Origin: JADJPO01 sp046330955
GTDB taxonomy: Bacteria > Actinomycetota > Actinomycetes > Actinomycetales > Kineosporiaceae
NCBI GenBank assembly: GCA_046330955.1
Contig: JAXLRT010000015.1
Coordinates: 1-64,000, forward strand
Reading direction: 5' to 3'
DNA: 64,000 bases
The notes under the pieces are model-generated. The model saw only the letters and a list, made by a program, of their open reading frames with translations. It made no database searches and was not told the DNA's origin. Below, in pieces: positions 61,363 to 64,000 of this stretch (the first letter of the stretch is position 1; every line of letters starts with the position of its first letter). A program made the translations under genes and the position numbers.

Positions 61363-63474
61363 ATGAGTCAGCAGCCCCTCTCGACCCCGCCGGTGGCTCC
61401 GCGAGAGGCCGCCGTGCGTGACCTGCACGGGGAGCAGGTTGCCGACCCCTACGCCTGGATGAGCCACCCGGACGATCCCCGGGTGGCCGCCCAGCTGAGC
61501 GCGGAACGGGAGCACTACGAGCGGGTGCGCGCGCCTCGCCGGGGCCGGGTCGAGGCGTTGGCAACCCTCTTGCGGGGCCGGTTGGCCGACCGGTCGTCGT
61601 CCTGCCCGTGGTGGCAGGGTGAGCTGCGCTACCAGCTCGAACACCCCGAGGGTGCCGAGTACCCCCGGCTGCTGCGCTGGGCAGGGCAACCGATCCAGGA
61701 GCACCCGATCGGTGAGCCCGAACTGCTGCTCGACGTGACCGTCGAGGCCGCCGGCGCCGACTACGCCGAGCTCGGTCTGATCGAGCCGAGCGACGACGGC
61801 CGGTGGCTGGCGTACTCGCTCGATGTCACCGGAAACGAGTTGTACGCGTTGCGGTTTCGCGACCTGACCACCGGCCGCGACCTGCCCGAGGAGATCCCGG
61901 GCACCTACTACGGCGGGGCGTGGACCGCCGACGGCTCGGCGTTCTACTACGTCGTGACCGACGCGGCGCACCGGCCGTGCGAGATCCGGCGGCACCGGCT
62001 GGGTACCCCGGTCGAGGACGACGAGCTGGTCTACGTCGAGCATGATCGCCACGTCGAGCTCGAGCCGCGTCGTACCCGCAGCGGCGACCACATCGTGATC
62101 ACCGCGATGAGCCGCACGATGCGCCAGGAGCTCGTGCTGGACGCCCACGACCCGGCCGCCGGGGCACGCCCGCTGCGGCCGCGCCGTCCGGGGGTCGAGG
62201 ACCACGCCGAGTACCAGCGGACGGCGACCGGGGGCCGCTGGCTGGTGGTGACCAACGAACGCGCGCGCGAGTTCTCGCTGCTGGTGGCGGACGAGGCGGC
62301 GAGGCAGCGGGGCGAGTGGACCGAGCTGGTGGCCGCCCGCCCGGGGCAGCGACTGCAGTCGTGTGCGGCCTTCGCCGATGCCCTGGTGTTCACCTGGCGA
62401 CGCGAGGCGCAGCCGGTGCTCGAGCTGCGCTCGCCGGACGGCGCGTTGTGCCGTGAGCTGACCGCGCCGGCCGCCGCGGGCACGGTGCGCCTCGGGCCGA
62501 ACCACGACTACGACGCCCCGGGCGTGGTGGTGGCGACCACGTCACTGATCGATCCGGTGGTGCACACCCTGGAACCGTTCGGGGACAGCGGGGACGGCGT
62601 GGTGATCCACCGCGCCCCCGCGCCCGGGCACGACCCGAGCCGGTACGTCACCACGCGCATCACGGTCCCGGCGGCCGACGGGACGCCGATCCCGGTGACG
62701 CTGGCCCACCGCGCCGGGCTCGCGCCGGGCGGGCCGGGGCTGCTCTACGGCTACGGGTCCTACGAGTCGTGCGAGTGGCCGGAGTTCGACCCGGCGCTGC
62801 CGGTCTGGCTCGACCAGGGGCTGGTCTACGCCCTGGCCCACATCCGGGGCGGCGGTGAGGGTGGGCGCACCTGGTGGTTGCAGGCCCGGATGGAGTGCAA
62901 GGCCACCACGTTCACCGACTACCTGGAGGTCGCCGACGGCCTGGTCGCCCGGGGCATCGTGGACGGCGCCCGGCTGGCCACTCGGGGGGTGTCGGCCGGC
63001 GGCCTGCTGCAGGGAGTGGTGCTCAGCCGCCGTCCGGACCGGTGGGCGGCGGTGGTTGCCGAGGTGCCGTTCGTGGACTGCCTCAACTCGATGCTGGACG
63101 CGGACCTGCCGCTGACCGTCGGCGAGTGGGAGGAGTGGGGCGACCCGCACCTGCCCGAGCAGTACGCCTGGTTGCGGGCCTACGCCCCCTACGAGGTGCT
63201 GCCGGACGCCGCGGCGCAGCTGCCGCCGGTGCTGGTCACCGGCGCGGTGCACGACCCGCGGGTGATGGTGCACGAACCCGCGAAATGGGTTGCCGCACTG
63301 CGGGATCGCTTCGGTGAGGCGGTGGCGCAGCGGCTGCTGTTCCGGGTCGAGACCGGCGCCGGGTCGCACGGCGGCCCGGCCGGTCGGTACGCGCTGATGG
63401 ACTACGAGGCCGAGGTGATGGCCTTCGTGCTCGATGCCGTGGACGTGCCCGAGGACCCCGCGTCGCCGGCCTGA
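61363..63474 (+). CDS. S9-family oligopeptidase (protease II/PtrB-like)
   Basis: 703 residues from MSQQPLSTPPVAPREAAV. The N-terminal seven-bladed propeller starts HGEQVADPYAWMSHPDD. The C-terminal alpha/beta-hydrolase domain starts about residue 430: LLYGYGSYESCEWPEFDPAL, ALAHIRGGGEGGRTWWLQAR and ATRGVSAGGLLQGVVLSRRP with the Ser nucleophile in GVSAGG. TGAGSHGGPAGRYALMDYEA holds the catalytic His, and HDPRVMVHEPAKW the Asp. Such enzymes cleave short peptides after basic residues (protease II) in the cytosol. There is no signal peptide. Confidence 0.9.
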   Translation: MSQQPLSTPPVAPREAAVRDLHGEQVADPYAWMSHPDDPRVAAQLSAEREHYERVRAPRRGRVEALATLLRGRLADRSSSCPWWQGELRYQLEHPEGAEYPRLLRWAGQPIQEHPIGEPELLLDVTVEAAGADYAELGLIEPSDDGRWLAYSLDVTGNELYALRFRDLTTGRDLPEEIPGTYYGGAWTADGSAFYYVVTDAAHRPCEIRRHRLGTPVEDDELVYVEHDRHVELEPRRTRSGDHIVITAMSRTMRQELVLDAHDPAAGARPLRPRRPGVEDHAEYQRTATGGRWLVVTNERAREFSLLVADEAARQRGEWTELVAARPGQRLQSCAAFADALVFTWRREAQPVLELRSPDGALCRELTAPAAAGTVRLGPNHDYDAPGVVVATTSLIDPVVHTLEPFGDSGDGVVIHRAPAPGHDPSRYVTTRITVPAADGTPIPVTLAHRAGLAPGGPGLLYGYGSYESCEWPEFDPALPVWLDQGLVYALAHIRGGGEGGRTWWLQARMECKATTFTDYLEVADGLVARGIVDGARLATRGVSAGGLLQGVVLSRRPDRWAAVVAEVPFVDCLNSMLDADLPLTVGEWEEWGDPHLPEQYAWLRAYAPYEVLPDAAAQLPPVLVTGAVHDPRVMVHEPAKWVAALRDRFGEAVAQRLLFRVETGAGSHGGPAGRYALMDYEAEVMAFVLDAVDVPEDPASPA

Positions 63475-63477
63475 GCC

Positions 63478-64000
63478 TCAGCTGGGGAAGGCGCTCCAGC
63501 GTGCCGCCGCGGCCAGCGCCAGCAGGATGAACAGCGCACCCAGTGCCGCGAACCCCACGCTGAGCTCGACGTCGCGCTGCTGAACGTCGACCCGCAGCGG
63601 CAGGTCGCGCAGCACCCGCTGCAGCTGGTCGGCGTCCGAGGCGGCGTAGTACTCACCCCCGGTGGTGGTGGCGACCTGGCGCAGCGTCGGTTCGTCGGCG
63701 ACCAGGAAGTTGCGGGGCGGGCCGCCGCCGATGCCGCGCCGTCCGGGGTTCTCCAGCAGGTCGCCACCGAGCTGGGCGCTGCTGCACACCAGGGCGGTGG
63801 GGTTGATGGTGCCGAAGCCGATCGGATAGACCCGCACCCCGCGGGCGGCCGCCTGATCGGCGGCGTCGGTGGGCGTGACGCCGCGGGTGTTCGCGCCATC
63901 GGTGAGCAGCACGACGATCTCGGGGGCGTGGTCGCGGGCCTGGCCGGGGGTGGCAGGTCCGGGAGGCGCGGCGACGTTCGGGTTGATCTGGCCGATGGCG
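63478..64000 (-). CDS. VWA-domain membrane protein, C-terminal part (start outside window)
   Basis: The frame is open to the window edge. EIVVLLTDGANTRGVTPTDA then AARGVRVYPIGFGTINPTAL are strands of a von Willebrand factor A domain, with the LLTDG metal-site region. LRQVATTTGGEYYAASDADQ and LQRVLRDLPLRVDVQQRDVE end it. A C-terminal membrane helix (GFAALGALFILLALAAAARW) is followed by a short tail. This is the layout of BatA/YfbK-like anchored VWA proteins. It converges with the S9 peptidase gene, leaving only 3 nt between the stop codons. Confidence 0.8.
   Translation of the reverse strand, partial: AIGQINPNVAAPPGPATPGQARDHAPEIVVLLTDGANTRGVTPTDAADQAAARGVRVYPIGFGTINPTALVCSSAQLGGDLLENPGRRGIGGGPPRNFLVADEPTLRQVATTTGGEYYAASDADQLQRVLRDLPLRVDVQQRDVELSVGFAALGALFILLALAAAARWSAFPS

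Overview
The window is high-GC DNA with strong G/C preference at third codon positions, many GTG starts, overlapping ATGA/GTGA gene junctions and mycothiol-type, Tad-pilus, SCO7613-like and maltokinase-like genes. This points to a chromosome segment of an actinobacterium (Actinomycetota). The genus cannot be fixed from the sequence. I see no tRNA, rRNA, CRISPR array or replication origin.

Layout. 1-7.5 kb: a secreted beta-propeller protein (partial), a mycothiol-dependent-isomerase-like protein, an amino-acid permease gene split by a decayed ISAs1-type insertion sequence, a MatB-like acyl-CoA synthetase and a small winged-helix regulator. 7.5-12.2 kb: a yybP-ykoY (Mn2+) riboswitch drives a TerC-family membrane protein that is translationally coupled to a baeRF-type protein, then a small unknown gene and glmS, which is followed by an extreme poly-C tract. 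12.2-16 kb: a gene remnant, a LexA/SOS-box gene, a VapBC toxin-antitoxin pair, an ABM-fold protein and threonine dehydratase. 16-23.4 kb: secreted polysaccharide-related proteins, namely a three-repeat deacetylase with a frameshift, a propeller protein with an in-frame stop, a CBM48 protein and a heparinase II/III-like lyase. 23.7-27.7 kb: a long single-chain PurL.

27.7-32.6 kb is a scar region of defence and toxin-antitoxin gene pieces. It holds the 3' part of a DNA methyltransferase fused head-on to the 5' end of a DUF4411 gene, an XRE-ImmA/IrrE protein, a GAF protein and a broken HTH-GHKL ATPase gene. 32.6-36.5 kb holds two tandem secreted dimethylformamidase-beta-like paralogues. 36.5-46 kb has an M3 peptidase, a TPR-GGDEF diguanylate cyclase, a YwiC-like protein, a sigma-like HTH protein, a class III aminotransferase and a DEAD-box helicase. 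46-52 kb has a Pit phosphate transporter with a candidate PHO box, and a Tad-type pilus cluster (Flp-like, two TadE-like, TadG-like, LysM-BTAD) that lacks its motor genes here. 52-64 kb has a cyclopropane synthase, an S51-like protein, an AGE-family isomerase, a maltokinase-like kinase, a 14-TM-type membrane protein, a CPBP protease, a cold-shock protein, an S9 oligopeptidase and a VWA protein (partial).

The least explained structures are a palindromic intergenic element in three copies (27681, 34512, 53737) built around ATGCTCCGC, a triple palindrome at 45811, a T-arm-like 12-bp tandem repeat at 60751, and the pairing of a baeRF gene with a Mn2+-riboswitch-controlled exporter.
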